NCBI GenBank assembly: GCA_016710275.1
Contig: JADJXS010000005.1
Span: 1-47,030 of the forward strand
Direction of reading: 5' to 3'
From: Phycisphaerales bacterium
Lineage (GTDB): Bacteria; Planctomycetota; Phycisphaerae; UBA1845; Fen-1342
DNA: 47,030 nucleotides
Shown here: positions 6,985-14,885 of the stretch, one piece after another
Position numbering within the stretch: position 1 is the first letter of the stretch
Layout of the letters: every line of letters starts with the position of its first letter
Position numbers and translations under genes: made by a program
The notes under the pieces: generated by a model
Database searches by the model: none
Seen by the model: the letters and a program-made list of their open reading frames with translations, nothing else
What the model was told of the DNA's origin: nothing

Positions 6985-7223
6985 GCCGCGTCCTCCTCGT
7001 GCTGGCGGCGCTGCGGCGGCCGTTTGGGATTGGGCTTGTCGGCTCCGATGTGCCAGCGGCCGCACCAGGGGCAGCGGTAGGGGCGATGCCGCGCGGTCGG
7101 GACGTTGCCGCCCCGCTTCACGCGGCGGCTGCGGGCGCGGCGGATCGTGGCCAGCGCCTCCTTCTGGGTCTGGTACGGGATCTTCGACGTGCACTGCCGC
7201 CGCTGGTCGCCGATCTTGCTCAT
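6981..7223 (-). CDS. Small basic zinc-finger-like protein, 80 aa
   Basis: The gene is ATGA-coupled to the next gene and starts at ATG 7223, 4 bp after the large ParB-like gene. Near residue 51 there is CPWCGRWHIG, and an N-terminal cysteine and several His/Cys could complete a zinc site. The protein is strongly basic, with Arg/Lys throughout. The motif YRCPWCGRWHIG resembles small phage proteins with a YxCxxCxxWHxG core. It is probably nucleic-acid binding. Confidence 0.7.
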   Translation of the reverse strand: MSKIGDQRRQCTSKIPYQTQKEALATIRRARSRRVKRGGNVPTARHRPYRCPWCGRWHIGADKPNPKRPPQRRQHEEDAA

Positions 7224-7226
7224 GGC

Positions 7227-9554
7227 TCAGCGCGCCTCCGGTTCGAGCGCAGCGCGGAACGCCGCCGGCAGGTCCCCCGGTTTCCAGCACTTGACGAGCG
7301 CCTTGGTCAGCGCGTCCTTGGTCTTGGCCTTGCCGACGTCGTGGCCGAACTCCGCCGCCAGCGCCCGGAGCGCCGGCTCGTCATACCAGCGGAGGTCATC
7401 CGCCTGCGGCCGCCACGAGTCGGCGGGAGTGACCCCGAGCGACCGGGCGACGGCGATCGCCAGCTCGTCCGGCAGCCCTCCATAAGACGCCGCACACGCA
7501 CCGATGACGATGGAGTGCATGACATCCGCCAGCTGCGCGTCCTCCAGGGCGGAGAGCTTTGCCCACCATTCCGTGCAGCCCTCCGGGTCGATCCCACTGC
7601 CCTGCGTGCCTTTGATCCCCAGCCGCCTGGCGATGTCGTCGAGCTCGATCGCCAGCCCGTCGTACACGAGGCCGCCGATCACCATGAGGCGCATGAGCAG
7701 CTTCTTGTCCTTCGGCTTCAGGACTTCTTTGATCTGCCGCCTGGCCCAGTCCCCGAGGATTCTCAGCACGCTGTGCTCGCTCGGACCCGCCGGCGGCTTG
7801 ACCGCCGCTTTGACCTTCGCGATCCGCGCGGACTTGCCCTGCGGCGCGGCGGCGGACTCGGATTTGGCCTTCGCGGCCGCGCGCTGCTGCGCCTCTTTCG
7901 CCTTCTGCTGCCAGAGCGTGACGTTGAACGCCCGCTGCTCGGGCTTGCCGCCCCAGGGATTCTTCAGCGGCCGCACGTCGAGCTGCGCCCGCAGCTCCGG
8001 CGAGACGCTGAACGGGCACGCGTCGGGGCTGCTGAAGGGCCCGTCCTTGGTGATCGGCTTCGACGCCGCACGCGCCGCGGACTGCACGAGCCCCTCGAAG
8101 TCGCGCTCGTTGGGCTGGCGGCCGTGATTCTTTTCCCAGTCCTGCAGCGTCTTCGCCGCCTGCGCCAGCACGGCCGGCAGGTCGAGCCAGGGGTACAGGT
8201 GCTTGGCGTGGGAGGTGGAAATTTCACGCGCAATGACCCGCTGCCGCCAGTCCGCCGGCAGCTCGGTCAGCCGCAGCCGCAGCGAAATCTCCCCCTGCGA
8301 GAGCCCCAGCGCCTGCCCGAGCTCCTTCTGCGAGGCGTACGCGCCGCTGGCCAGCAGCTGCCGGAGGCCCTCGGCCTCCTGCACCGGATTCATGCCGGCA
8401 TGCCGGGCGTTTTCCGAAAAGCGCTTGGCGATCAGCACCGCGTCCGGAAGACCGGGAGGGTAGACCTCGGCGCGGATCAATTCCCGCCCGAGCAGCCGAT
8501 GGGCGCGGAACCGTTTCTCGCCGACCCAGACCTCGAACCGACCGCCCTCCGTCGGACGCACCAGGATCGGATAGATCAGTCCTTGACGCTCGATGTCGCG
8601 CGCGAGTGCGGACACGTCTTCGTCGCGTGCGACTCGAAACGGGTTGTCCGCACGCAAATCAATCAGCGCGAGCGGCAACTGTCGTTCCGTCCAATCGTCC
8701 GTGAGCGCGCCGTCCCGACGCGGCTTCGCCTTCGTGCCCTCTCCACCGTCCTGCCGTTTGCGCTGCTTGCCGGTCGTCTTGGGCAGGACGCGACCGAATC
8801 CGTGACCGGGCGTCGTCCGCTCGGGGCCACGCAGGACGAACTCCGCGTCGCCGCAGCGCACCGCTATCCCGTCGTACCACATCCTGGTTTCGCGGCGACG
8901 CTCCTGCTGCTCCGCATTGAGACTCTGGAACTTTACGAGGTTCCCCGCGTACCCTTCGCGGGGCACGACCTCGTAGAAGTTGATCTCGGAATAACCCTTT
9001 GCACCGGTGCAGACGCCGCTCGTCATGACCCACAGACGTCCCGCGATCTTGACCGGTTTGCGGATCGTGGCTCTGCTCGCGATCAGATCCGCACTGTAGC
9101 TCGCCAGCAACGGCTCGATCTGGATGATGGGCACGCTGACCTTGTCCTCGGCCGGCAGCGCCTCGACGACGCCGCGCACGCCGAAGCCGCAGTGCGCGCA
9201 CTCGTCTGTCGCGCCGTCGCACATCTCGCGGCAGCCCGGGCACTCCCATGCCACGCGGCCGTTCTCGAGGCCGACGGCTCGCGAGGCAGCCGACTCCTTC
9301 GCCGCGGCCTCGGACTGCGTCGCCGGAACTCCGGCCAGGTGCGCGGCGCCGTTCTGCAGGTGTTCGAGATTCCGCGCGGCCGCGCTCTTGCTGGTCCGCT
9401 TCGCCGCCGCCGTGCCGCGCGACGCTGCACACGTCTCGCACGCTTCCTGCAGGGCCAGGTTGTTGCCACCGCACTTCAGACATCGCCAGTTCGCCGGCTG
9501 ATCGGACTTCACGGTCCGATGCCGTCCCCGTGTCCGCTGCGTCTTCGTCGACAT
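7227..9554 (-). CDS. ParB-like protein with two RanBP2-type zinc fingers
   Basis: This 775-residue protein starts at ATG 9554 after a GGAGGCGGAG ribosome binding site. Residues 22-42 (NWRCLKCGGNN then CETC) fit the RanBP2 finger WxCxxCxxxNx6CxxC. A second W-x-C-x2-C / C-x2-C finger lies near residue 102. Residues about 300-395 are a ParB/Srx domain with VGEKRFRAHRLLG in place of GERR. A helix-turn-helix follows (about 415-445: SQKELGQALGLSQGEISLRL). The remaining ~300 residues include an Ala/Lys-rich linker and a helical C-terminal domain. It is over twice the usual ParB length. The zinc fingers suggest extra nucleic-acid or protein binding. The role is unknown but probably in DNA replication or maintenance. 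Confidence 0.8.
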   Translation of the reverse strand: MSTKTQRTRGRHRTVKSDQPANWRCLKCGGNNLALQEACETCAASRGTAAAKRTSKSAAARNLEHLQNGAAHLAGVPATQSEAAAKESAASRAVGLENGRVAWECPGCREMCDGATDECAHCGFGVRGVVEALPAEDKVSVPIIQIEPLLASYSADLIASRATIRKPVKIAGRLWVMTSGVCTGAKGYSEINFYEVVPREGYAGNLVKFQSLNAEQQERRRETRMWYDGIAVRCGDAEFVLRGPERTTPGHGFGRVLPKTTGKQRKRQDGGEGTKAKPRRDGALTDDWTERQLPLALIDLRADNPFRVARDEDVSALARDIERQGLIYPILVRPTEGGRFEVWVGEKRFRAHRLLGRELIRAEVYPPGLPDAVLIAKRFSENARHAGMNPVQEAEGLRQLLASGAYASQKELGQALGLSQGEISLRLRLTELPADWRQRVIAREISTSHAKHLYPWLDLPAVLAQAAKTLQDWEKNHGRQPNERDFEGLVQSAARAASKPITKDGPFSSPDACPFSVSPELRAQLDVRPLKNPWGGKPEQRAFNVTLWQQKAKEAQQRAAAKAKSESAAAPQGKSARIAKVKAAVKPPAGPSEHSVLRILGDWARRQIKEVLKPKDKKLLMRLMVIGGLVYDGLAIELDDIARRLGIKGTQGSGIDPEGCTEWWAKLSALEDAQLADVMHSIVIGACAASYGGLPDELAIAVARSLGVTPADSWRPQADDLRWYDEPALRALAAEFGHDVGKAKTKDALTKALVKCWKPGDLPAAFRAALEPEAR

Positions 9555-9572
9555 CTCCGCCTCCGTTGGTAG

Positions 9573-9854
9573 TTACCCGTTTTGTTCCGTCTCTGGTCCG
9601 GTTTCGATCCGCGCCGCGCCGACGATCCGCAGCGCCTCCGCGCGTCCTGACTCGGTGAGCCGGATTGAGAATTCCCCGTCGGACTCCTCACGGCAGATTT
9701 CCGCCTGGCCGCTGGCGAGCAGCTCCAGGAGCACGCTCGTCATCCGCGCCGCCAGCGCCCATTCGAGCAGGCGATCGGCGCGCTGTTCATCAAACCCCAG
9801 CCGCGCGGCCTCCTGCTCCAGGGCGTCCAGTTCGTGCGGTTCGAGAAACATCAT
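9573..9854 (-). CDS. Hypothetical 93-aa protein between HerA-like and ParB-like genes
   Basis: The ATG at 9854 overlaps the stop of the HerA-like gene (TGA 9853-9851), so translation is coupled. The N-terminal half is helical and acidic (LEPHELDALEQEAARLGF). The second half has a strand-turn pattern ending RLTESGRAEALRIV, reminiscent of the last helix and wing of a winged helix. A small partner of the ATPase is plausible but unproven. Confidence 0.65.
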   Translation of the reverse strand: MMFLEPHELDALEQEAARLGFDEQRADRLLEWALAARMTSVLLELLASGQAEICREESDGEFSIRLTESGRAEALRIVGAARIETGPETEQNG

Positions 9855-11617
9855 CCGTGCAGTCCCTCCGGAAACATCAGCGGGCTCGCGGCGACGCAGC
9901 CCCGGGCGGGATAGCACACGACCCCCAGCGAGCTGAGGCCGCTGATGTTCTTTTCGTAACCGCTCGAAAGCGGCGAGACGCCCACGCGCTCGGCCAGCTC
10001 CTCCCGCGAAAACGTCTCCCGCGTCTCCAGCAGCACCCGCAGGATGTCGCGCTGCGGACCCCGCAGGGCCGGCGACTCCAGCCAGCACTGGTGAAACAGG
10101 TCGAGCGTCTGCGGCGCGTCGATCGCCGCGTCCCGCGCCCTCCCGGATGCGGTGAATGACACGGCGCCGGGCGCCGGATACTGGATCAGCCCCAGCGACG
10201 ACAGCCGCGACACGTTTTTCTCGAAACCGCTCGATCGGGGACTGACACCCGCGACGGCCGCCACGTGTGACCGGTCCGGATCGCGGATCCCGGCCGCCTC
10301 GAACCAGGCCAGCGCGTCGAGCAGCGTCTGTTGCGGGCGCGAAATCGGGGCGTCCGCGTCCCCCGGACTGGCCGGCGGCGTGTGGCGCGCGGCCCCGGTT
10401 TTATGCACGGCTTGAGGCATCGCGCCCGGACGCGGTGGCTCCCGCGCCGGCTGCGATAGCGGCGCGGGGCGGTCGATCGTCGCCGGAGGGGCCTGGTCGG
10501 AAAATGCGGACTGCAGGCGGTCGTAGAACCGCTGCAGGCGCTTGCGCTCCCGCTCGGAGGCGAGGAACTTCTCCGACCACTCCTGGTCGCGCTGGGCGGC
10601 CCCTGAGCGCTCGGCACGGGCCAGAGCTTGGCCGTCAATCGCCGGCTGATTGGCCGGCTTATTCAGCTCGGATTTCAGTCGGGCGATCTCGCGCTTGAGC
10701 TCGTCCGGGTCGTTGGCGCGGGCCTGCTCGATCGCCGCCGCCAGCTTCCCCTTGAGCGCCGTCAGATCGACCTCCTGCAGCGCCTTGGGGGGCCGCAGCT
10801 TCTGGCCCGGCTTGGGAGTCGCCGAACTGTCGTACGTGTGCCGCAGCCGGATCTGCACCCGCCGCATCAGGTCCTGCAGCGGCGACCAGACCCAGGCCTC
10901 GCCGTCTTTCAGCGTGGCCAGGCTCTTGAGTATCTCCGCCAGCTGGTCGGTCGACGCGTTCTCCTCGAACCAGTCGCTGATCGCCTTGCGGTTGAGCTTG
11001 GCCGTCAACCGGTGCGCGATGATCGTGTCGCACTGCGTCCGGACGTCGGCATTGACCGTCGCCGAGCGCTGGCTGATCAGCAGCACGCCGAAGCCGGCGT
11101 TGCGGCCCCGCGCGATCAGGTCCTCGACGGCCCCCACCGTCCGCGCGACTTCCCCCAGCACCTTCTGCGGCACGAATAACGGCGCTTCATCGATGAACAC
11201 GGTCAGCGGCGCGCGGTATTCCGGCTTGCCCTTGAGGTGATACAGCTCCTCGCAGAACTCGGTCACGAACCTCCGCTGGGCCGCCTTGCGGAGATGGCGG
11301 ATCGACAGGATGAACGGCACCTGCTCGGTGACCTGGAACTCGGCGATCGTCCGGCCATCGGTCTCCTGCAGCGGCAGGTCGGCATGCGACCCTCCGAAGA
11401 TCAGGACCTTGTATCCCGAGCGCAGGCCCCACCAGGCGTCCGTCGGGTCGATGACCACGATCGGCTGTCCGGCGTCCAGCAGCTCCTCGGCCACGGCGCC
11501 GGCCGTGTTCGTCTTGCCGGACCCGCGCAGGCCCACGACCAGGACCGCCTGCGTCCCGACCGCCAGGGGCAGCGCGAGGTCATGAGAGATGTGGAGCTTT
11601 TGGGACATCGGAATCAT
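9851..11617 (-). CDS. HerA/FtsK-like ATPase with two C-terminal winged helices
   Basis: This 588-residue protein starts at ATG 11617, ATGA-coupled to the repeat protein. Residues 29-36 are Walker A (GLRGSGKT) and 138-145 Walker B (LTVFIDEA). A following GLLISQR-like segment and an Arg-rich strand also fit the HerA/VirB4 family. The DPTDAWWGLRSGY and IFGGSHADLPL segments recall a family of HerA-type ATPases in bacteria and phages. A coiled coil (about 310-370) and a Pro-rich linker lead to two similar winged-helix units at about 455-515 and 540-588, each with a GVSPxSSG(F/Y)EKN core. Such ATPases form hexamers that move DNA or partner with nucleases. With ParB-like and repeat proteins alongside, a DNA-processing or defence complex is possible. 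Confidence 0.85.
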   Translation of the reverse strand: MIPMSQKLHISHDLALPLAVGTQAVLVVGLRGSGKTNTAGAVAEELLDAGQPIVVIDPTDAWWGLRSGYKVLIFGGSHADLPLQETDGRTIAEFQVTEQVPFILSIRHLRKAAQRRFVTEFCEELYHLKGKPEYRAPLTVFIDEAPLFVPQKVLGEVARTVGAVEDLIARGRNAGFGVLLISQRSATVNADVRTQCDTIIAHRLTAKLNRKAISDWFEENASTDQLAEILKSLATLKDGEAWVWSPLQDLMRRVQIRLRHTYDSSATPKPGQKLRPPKALQEVDLTALKGKLAAAIEQARANDPDELKREIARLKSELNKPANQPAIDGQALARAERSGAAQRDQEWSEKFLASERERKRLQRFYDRLQSAFSDQAPPATIDRPAPLSQPAREPPRPGAMPQAVHKTGAARHTPPASPGDADAPISRPQQTLLDALAWFEAAGIRDPDRSHVAAVAGVSPRSSGFEKNVSRLSSLGLIQYPAPGAVSFTASGRARDAAIDAPQTLDLFHQCWLESPALRGPQRDILRVLLETRETFSREELAERVGVSPLSSGYEKNISGLSSLGVVCYPARGCVAASPLMFPEGLHG

Positions 11618-13848
11618 GGGGAATGATCCACATGCGGTTTCCGCAGCAGCCCCCCGTCGAACAGCGGCACAAAGATCGCCGCGTCCAAGCGCCACGGCTG
11701 CGGGACCTTCTGGGCGCTGCTGACTCCGAACACCACATGCATCGGGCAGTTGTCCCATGAGTGACAATCCCAGCAGCCTGTCGCCAGAACGTCCTGCACG
11801 CTCTTGCCGGTCGCAGTTAATAGCGGCACCAGCCTCTCGCGCTCCCAGTTCGCGATGAACTCCGTGCACCCGCGGGCGTCGACCGTCTCCGCGTTCGGCG
11901 CCGCCAGCGATTGCAGGCCCGTGCACCAGGCGACGTCGACTGTTTTCGCGTTCGGCGCCGCCAGCGATTGCAGGCCCGTGCACCCGCTGGCGTCGACCGT
12001 CTCCGCGTTCGGCGCCTCCAGCGATTGCAGGCCCGTGCACCCGCTGGCGTAGACCTCCAGCGCGTTCGGCGCCGCCAGCGATTGCAGGCCCGTGCACCCG
12101 CGGGCGTCGACTGTTTTCGCGTTCGGCGACGCCAGCGATTGCAGGCCCGTGCACCAGGCGACGTCGACTGTTTTCGCGTTCGGCGCCGCCAGCGATTGCA
12201 GGCCCGTGCACCCGCGGGCGTCGACCGTCTCCGCGTTCGGCGCCTTCAGCGATTGCAGGCCCGTGCACCCGCTGGCGTCGACCGTCGTCGCGTTCGGCGC
12301 CTCCAGCGATTGCAGGCCCGTGCACCGGCGGGCGTAGACTGTTTTCGCGTTCGGCGCCGCCAGCGATTGCAGGCCCGTGCACCCGCGGGCGTCGACCTCC
12401 AGCGCGTTCGGCGCCTTCAGCGATTGCAGGCCCGTGCACCCGCTGGCGTAGACCTCCAGCGCGTTCGGCGCCGCCAGCGATTGCAGGCCCGTGCACCCGC
12501 TGGCGTAGACCTCCAGCGCGTTCGGCGCCGCCAGCGATTGCAGGCCCGTGCACCCGCGGGCGTCGACTGTTTTCGCGTTCGGCGACGCCAGCGATTGCAG
12601 GCCCGTGCACCAGGCGACGTCGACTGTTTTCGCGTTCGGCGCCGCCAGCGATTGCAGGCCCGTGCACCCGCGGGCGTCGACCGTCTCCGCGTTCGGCGCC
12701 TTCAGCGATTGCAGGCCCGTGCACCGCTGGCGTCGACCGTCGTCGCGTTCGGCGCCTCCAGCGATTGCAGGCCCGTGCACCGGCGGGCGTAGACTGTTTT
12801 CGCGTTCGGCGCCGCCAGCGATTGCAGGCCCGTGCACCCGCTGGCGGCGACTGTTTTCGCGTTCGGCGCCGCCAGCGATTGCAGGCCCGTGCACCCGCGG
12901 GCGGCGACTGTTTTCGCGTTCGGCGCCGCCAGCGATTGCAGGCCCGTGCACCCGCTGGCGTAGACCTCCAGCGCGTTCGGCGCCGCCAGCGATTGCAGGC
13001 CCGTGCACCCGCTGGCGTAGACCCTCCAGCGCGTTCGGCGCCGCCAGCGATTGCAGGCCCGTGCACCCGCGGGCGTCGACTGTTTTCGCGTTCGGCGACG
13101 CCAGCGATTGCAGGCCCGTGCACCAGGCGACGTCGACTGTTTTCGCGTTCGGCGCCGCCAGCGATTGCAGGCCCGTGCACCCGCGGGCGTCGACCGTCGT
13201 CGCGTTCGGCGCCTCCAGCGATTGCAGGCCCGTGCACCGGCGGGCGTAGACTGTTTTCGCGTTCGGCGCCGCCAGCGATTGCAGGCCCGTGCACCAGGCG
13301 ACGTCGACTGTTTTCGCGTTCGGCGCCGCCAGCGATTGCAGGCCCGTGCACCCGCGGGCGTAGACCTCCAGCGCGTTCGGCGCCGCCAGCGATTGCAGGC
13401 CCGTGCACCCGCTGGCGTAGACCTCCAGCGCGTTCGGCGCCTCCAGCGATTGCAGGCCCGTGCACCCGCTGGCGTAGACCGTCGTCGCGTTCGGCGCCGC
13501 CAGCGATTGCAGGCCCGTGCACCCGCGGGCGTAGACCTCCAGCGCGTTCGGCGCCTCCAGCGATTGCAGGCCCGTGCACCCGCTGGCGTAGACTGTTTTC
13601 GCGTTCGGCGCCGCCAGCGATTGCAGGCCCGTGCACCAGGCGACGTCGACTGTTTTCGCGTTCGGCGCCGCCAGCGATTGCAGGCCCGTGCACCGGCGGG
13701 CGTAGACTGTTTTCGCGTTCGGCGCCGCCAGCGATTGCAGGCCCGTGCACCCGCGGGCGTCGACCGTCTCCGCGTTCGGCGCCTTCAGCGATTGCAGGCC
13801 CGTGCACCCGCGGGCGTCGACCGTTTTCGCGTTCGGATTAAATGTCAT
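11614..13848 (-). CDS. Giant 19-residue leucine-rich-type repeat protein
   Basis: This 744-residue protein starts at ATG 13848 with GGGAG upstream. After a 14-residue leader it consists of 34 copies of a 19-residue unit, consensus CTGLQSLxAPNAxxVxAxG, resembling short bacterial leucine-rich repeats that form a solenoid. The unit varies at a few sites: A/E/K before APNA, K/E/T/L after it, and DARG, DASG, YASG, YARR or DVAW. A C-terminal domain of about 85 residues carries CWDCHSWDNCPMHVVFG and ends in LFDGGLL. Between about 12722 and 13026 the frame is shifted by a 1-bp deletion and a 1-bp insertion that cancel, so about five units read instead as an Arg/Gly-rich repeat (VHGPAIAGGAER). A binding or recognition role is likely. 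Confidence 0.8.
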   Translation of the reverse strand: MTFNPNAKTVDARGCTGLQSLKAPNAETVDARGCTGLQSLAAPNAKTVYARRCTGLQSLAAPNAKTVDVAWCTGLQSLAAPNAKTVYASGCTGLQSLEAPNALEVYARGCTGLQSLAAPNATTVYASGCTGLQSLEAPNALEVYASGCTGLQSLAAPNALEVYARGCTGLQSLAAPNAKTVDVAWCTGLQSLAAPNAKTVYARRCTGLQSLEAPNATTVDARGCTGLQSLAAPNAKTVDVAWCTGLQSLASPNAKTVDARGCTGLQSLAAPNALEGLRQRVHGPAIAGGAERAGGLRQRVHGPAIAGGAERENSRRPRVHGPAIAGGAERENSRRQRVHGPAIAGGAERENSLRPPVHGPAIAGGAERDDGRRQRCTGLQSLKAPNAETVDARGCTGLQSLAAPNAKTVDVAWCTGLQSLASPNAKTVDARGCTGLQSLAAPNALEVYASGCTGLQSLAAPNALEVYASGCTGLQSLKAPNALEVDARGCTGLQSLAAPNAKTVYARRCTGLQSLEAPNATTVDASGCTGLQSLKAPNAETVDARGCTGLQSLAAPNAKTVDVAWCTGLQSLASPNAKTVDARGCTGLQSLAAPNALEVYASGCTGLQSLEAPNAETVDASGCTGLQSLAAPNAKTVDVAWCTGLQSLAAPNAETVDARGCTEFIANWERERLVPLLTATGKSVQDVLATGCWDCHSWDNCPMHVVFGVSSAQKVPQPWRLDAAIFVPLFDGGLLRKPHVDHSP
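11880..13840. repeat. Coding tandem array, 34 x 57 bp
   Basis: The core AGCGATTGCAGGCCCGTGC recurs every 57 bp, from 11905 to 13786 (33 intervals). Higher-order copies exist: a block of at least four units beginning near 12104 recurs 456 bp (8 units) later near 12560, and part of it again near 13073. This indicates recent segmental duplication. Because 57 is a multiple of three and the units lack stops, several frames on both strands stay open across the array. Confidence 0.95.
12722..13026 (-). other. Frameshifted block with compensating indels inside the repeat array
   Basis: At about 12722 one C is missing (GTGCACCGCTGGCG where sister units have GTGCACCCGCTGGCG). At about 13022 one C is extra (TAGACCCTCCAGCG versus TAGACCTCCAGCG). 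Between them the main frame is shifted without a stop. The only two units with GCGGCGA in place of GCGTCGA or GCGTAGA (near 12844 and 12901) lie inside this block. Confidence 0.8.
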
Positions 13849-14873
13849 CGGCGGACTCCCAGTTCTCGACGTATACGGGCGATCTGCTCGGCGCGATGCC
13901 GTTCGAATGCCGCATCGCCCGACAGGTTCCGGAAGTAGGCGTCTTCGCTTTCCGGTGCACTCCGTGAGACTGCGGCACGTGCGGCCGTGACCTCCGCCGC
14001 CCGCGCCGCGTTTTCCTGCTGTCTCCGCCAGGCGCGGACCGTGTCGAAGTGCGCTTCGGCGATCCCCCGCATCCCCGATGCCAGCCAGGCCCGCCGCTTG
14101 ACCAGGTCGGTGAACAAGGCCGGCGGGTTCTTGCCGGTCAGCGCGCAGCAGGCCGCCGCCAGGATCCCCAGCCGCGACTGCTCGCTGTCGGGGATCCCCC
14201 AGCGGGCGATCGCCCGAGGCACCAGCACCGCCGCCACGATCCCCAGGTCGCGGAGCTGCTCGACGGCCACCTCCCAGCCGCCGCGCCCGACCGGAGCCGC
14301 CGACTCCGTCGGCGGGGGGGTCGCAGCATTTTGCGACCCCTCGCGCGCAGTTGCATTGCAATTGAGTTTTTCAAATCTAGAAATCTCAACTGCATTGCAA
14401 GGGGGCAATGCTGCGACCCCCCCGGGGGGGTCGCAGCATTTTGCGACCCCTCGCATTTTGCGACCCCTCGCAACATCGGCTGCGACCCCCTTTTCCCAGG
14501 TTAACTGCGGCGCGGCAGGACGCGCGTCGTCGACGATCGCCGGCCAGTGCACCGTGAACAGGTGCGGTCGCCCGGAGACCTCCTCGATTGACAGGTACGG
14601 CGTGGCGCCGGCGCTCTTGTACGCGCGGCGGGCCGTGTCGGCGGAGCACGCCATCGCCGCCGCCAGAGTTATCAGCACCAGTTCGACCGTGAGGTTGCCG
14701 AGGTCGTCTCTGAGCGTGTGCACGTTCGGTTCTCCCTGCTCGTCCCGCATCAGGCGGTCGAGCGTCTTCAGCAGTTGCGCCTGCCGCCGCGGCAGGCGCA
14801 GTCCGTCGATGAGTGCGTCCCGCGCCGCCTGGTGAAAGTCCATACGCTGCTGGCCGCGAAAGTCGCTGGGCAT
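13845..14873 (-). CDS. Putative replication initiator with origin-like repeats in its gene
   Basis: This 342-residue protein starts at ATG 14873 (GGGA upstream), just after csrA, and is ATGA-coupled to the repeat protein. The N-terminal ~110 residues look like a winged helix-turn-helix (LITLAAAMACSADTARRAYK then a wing-like segment YLSIEEVSGRPHLFTVHWP). Residues about 135-190 are encoded by dense inverted and direct repeats and form a low-complexity linker. The C-terminal half is helical and charged. An N-terminal DNA-binding domain plus a linker-encoded iteron cluster mirrors the lambda O gene, where the origin lies inside the initiator gene. No helicase-loader motif is recognised, so initiator status is inferred. 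Confidence 0.6.
   Translation of the reverse strand: MPSDFRGQQRMDFHQAARDALIDGLRLPRRQAQLLKTLDRLMRDEQGEPNVHTLRDDLGNLTVELVLITLAAAMACSADTARRAYKSAGATPYLSIEEVSGRPHLFTVHWPAIVDDARPAAPQLTWEKGVAADVARGRKMRGVAKCCDPPGGVAALPPCNAVEISRFEKLNCNATAREGSQNAATPPPTESAAPVGRGGWEVAVEQLRDLGIVAAVLVPRAIARWGIPDSEQSRLGILAAACCALTGKNPPALFTDLVKRRAWLASGMRGIAEAHFDTVRAWRRQQENAARAAEVTAARAAVSRSAPESEDAYFRNLSGDAAFERHRAEQIARIRRELGVRR
14305..14500. other. Candidate replication origin inside the initiator gene
   Basis: An AT-rich core (about 14345-14400, including TTTTTCAAATCTAGAAA) is flanked by imperfect inverted repeats TTGCATTGCAATTGAG and CTCAACTGCATTGCAA (14 of 16 positions complementary). Around it the hairpin unit GGGGTCGCA-GCATTT-TGCGACCCC occurs twice, with further TGCGACCCC and GCAATGC copies. 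Together these resemble iterons plus a DNA-unwinding element. GC content drops sharply compared with the neighbours. Confidence 0.6.
14407..14440. repeat. Perfect 34-bp palindrome
   Basis: AATGCTGCGACCCCCCC (14407-14423) is followed without spacer by its exact reverse complement (14424-14440). It lies at the edge of the AT-rich core of the candidate origin, within the initiator reading frame. Confidence 0.9.
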
Positions 14874-14885
14874 CGTGCCGTCCCG

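Noticed and set aside
6999..9572. 857-codon open frame on the plus strand
   Set aside because: It is the mirror of the ParB/RanBP2 gene; long antisense frames are expected at this GC content, and the product is Arg/Pro/Gly-rich with no domain.
11880..13840. CRISPR array
   Set aside because: The 57-bp units are head-to-tail coding repeats without unique spacers, and no cas genes are present.
11911..13841. Overlapping plus-strand frames across the repeat array
   Set aside because: They arise because the 57-bp unit has no stops in several frames; no start signals or non-repeat domains are present.
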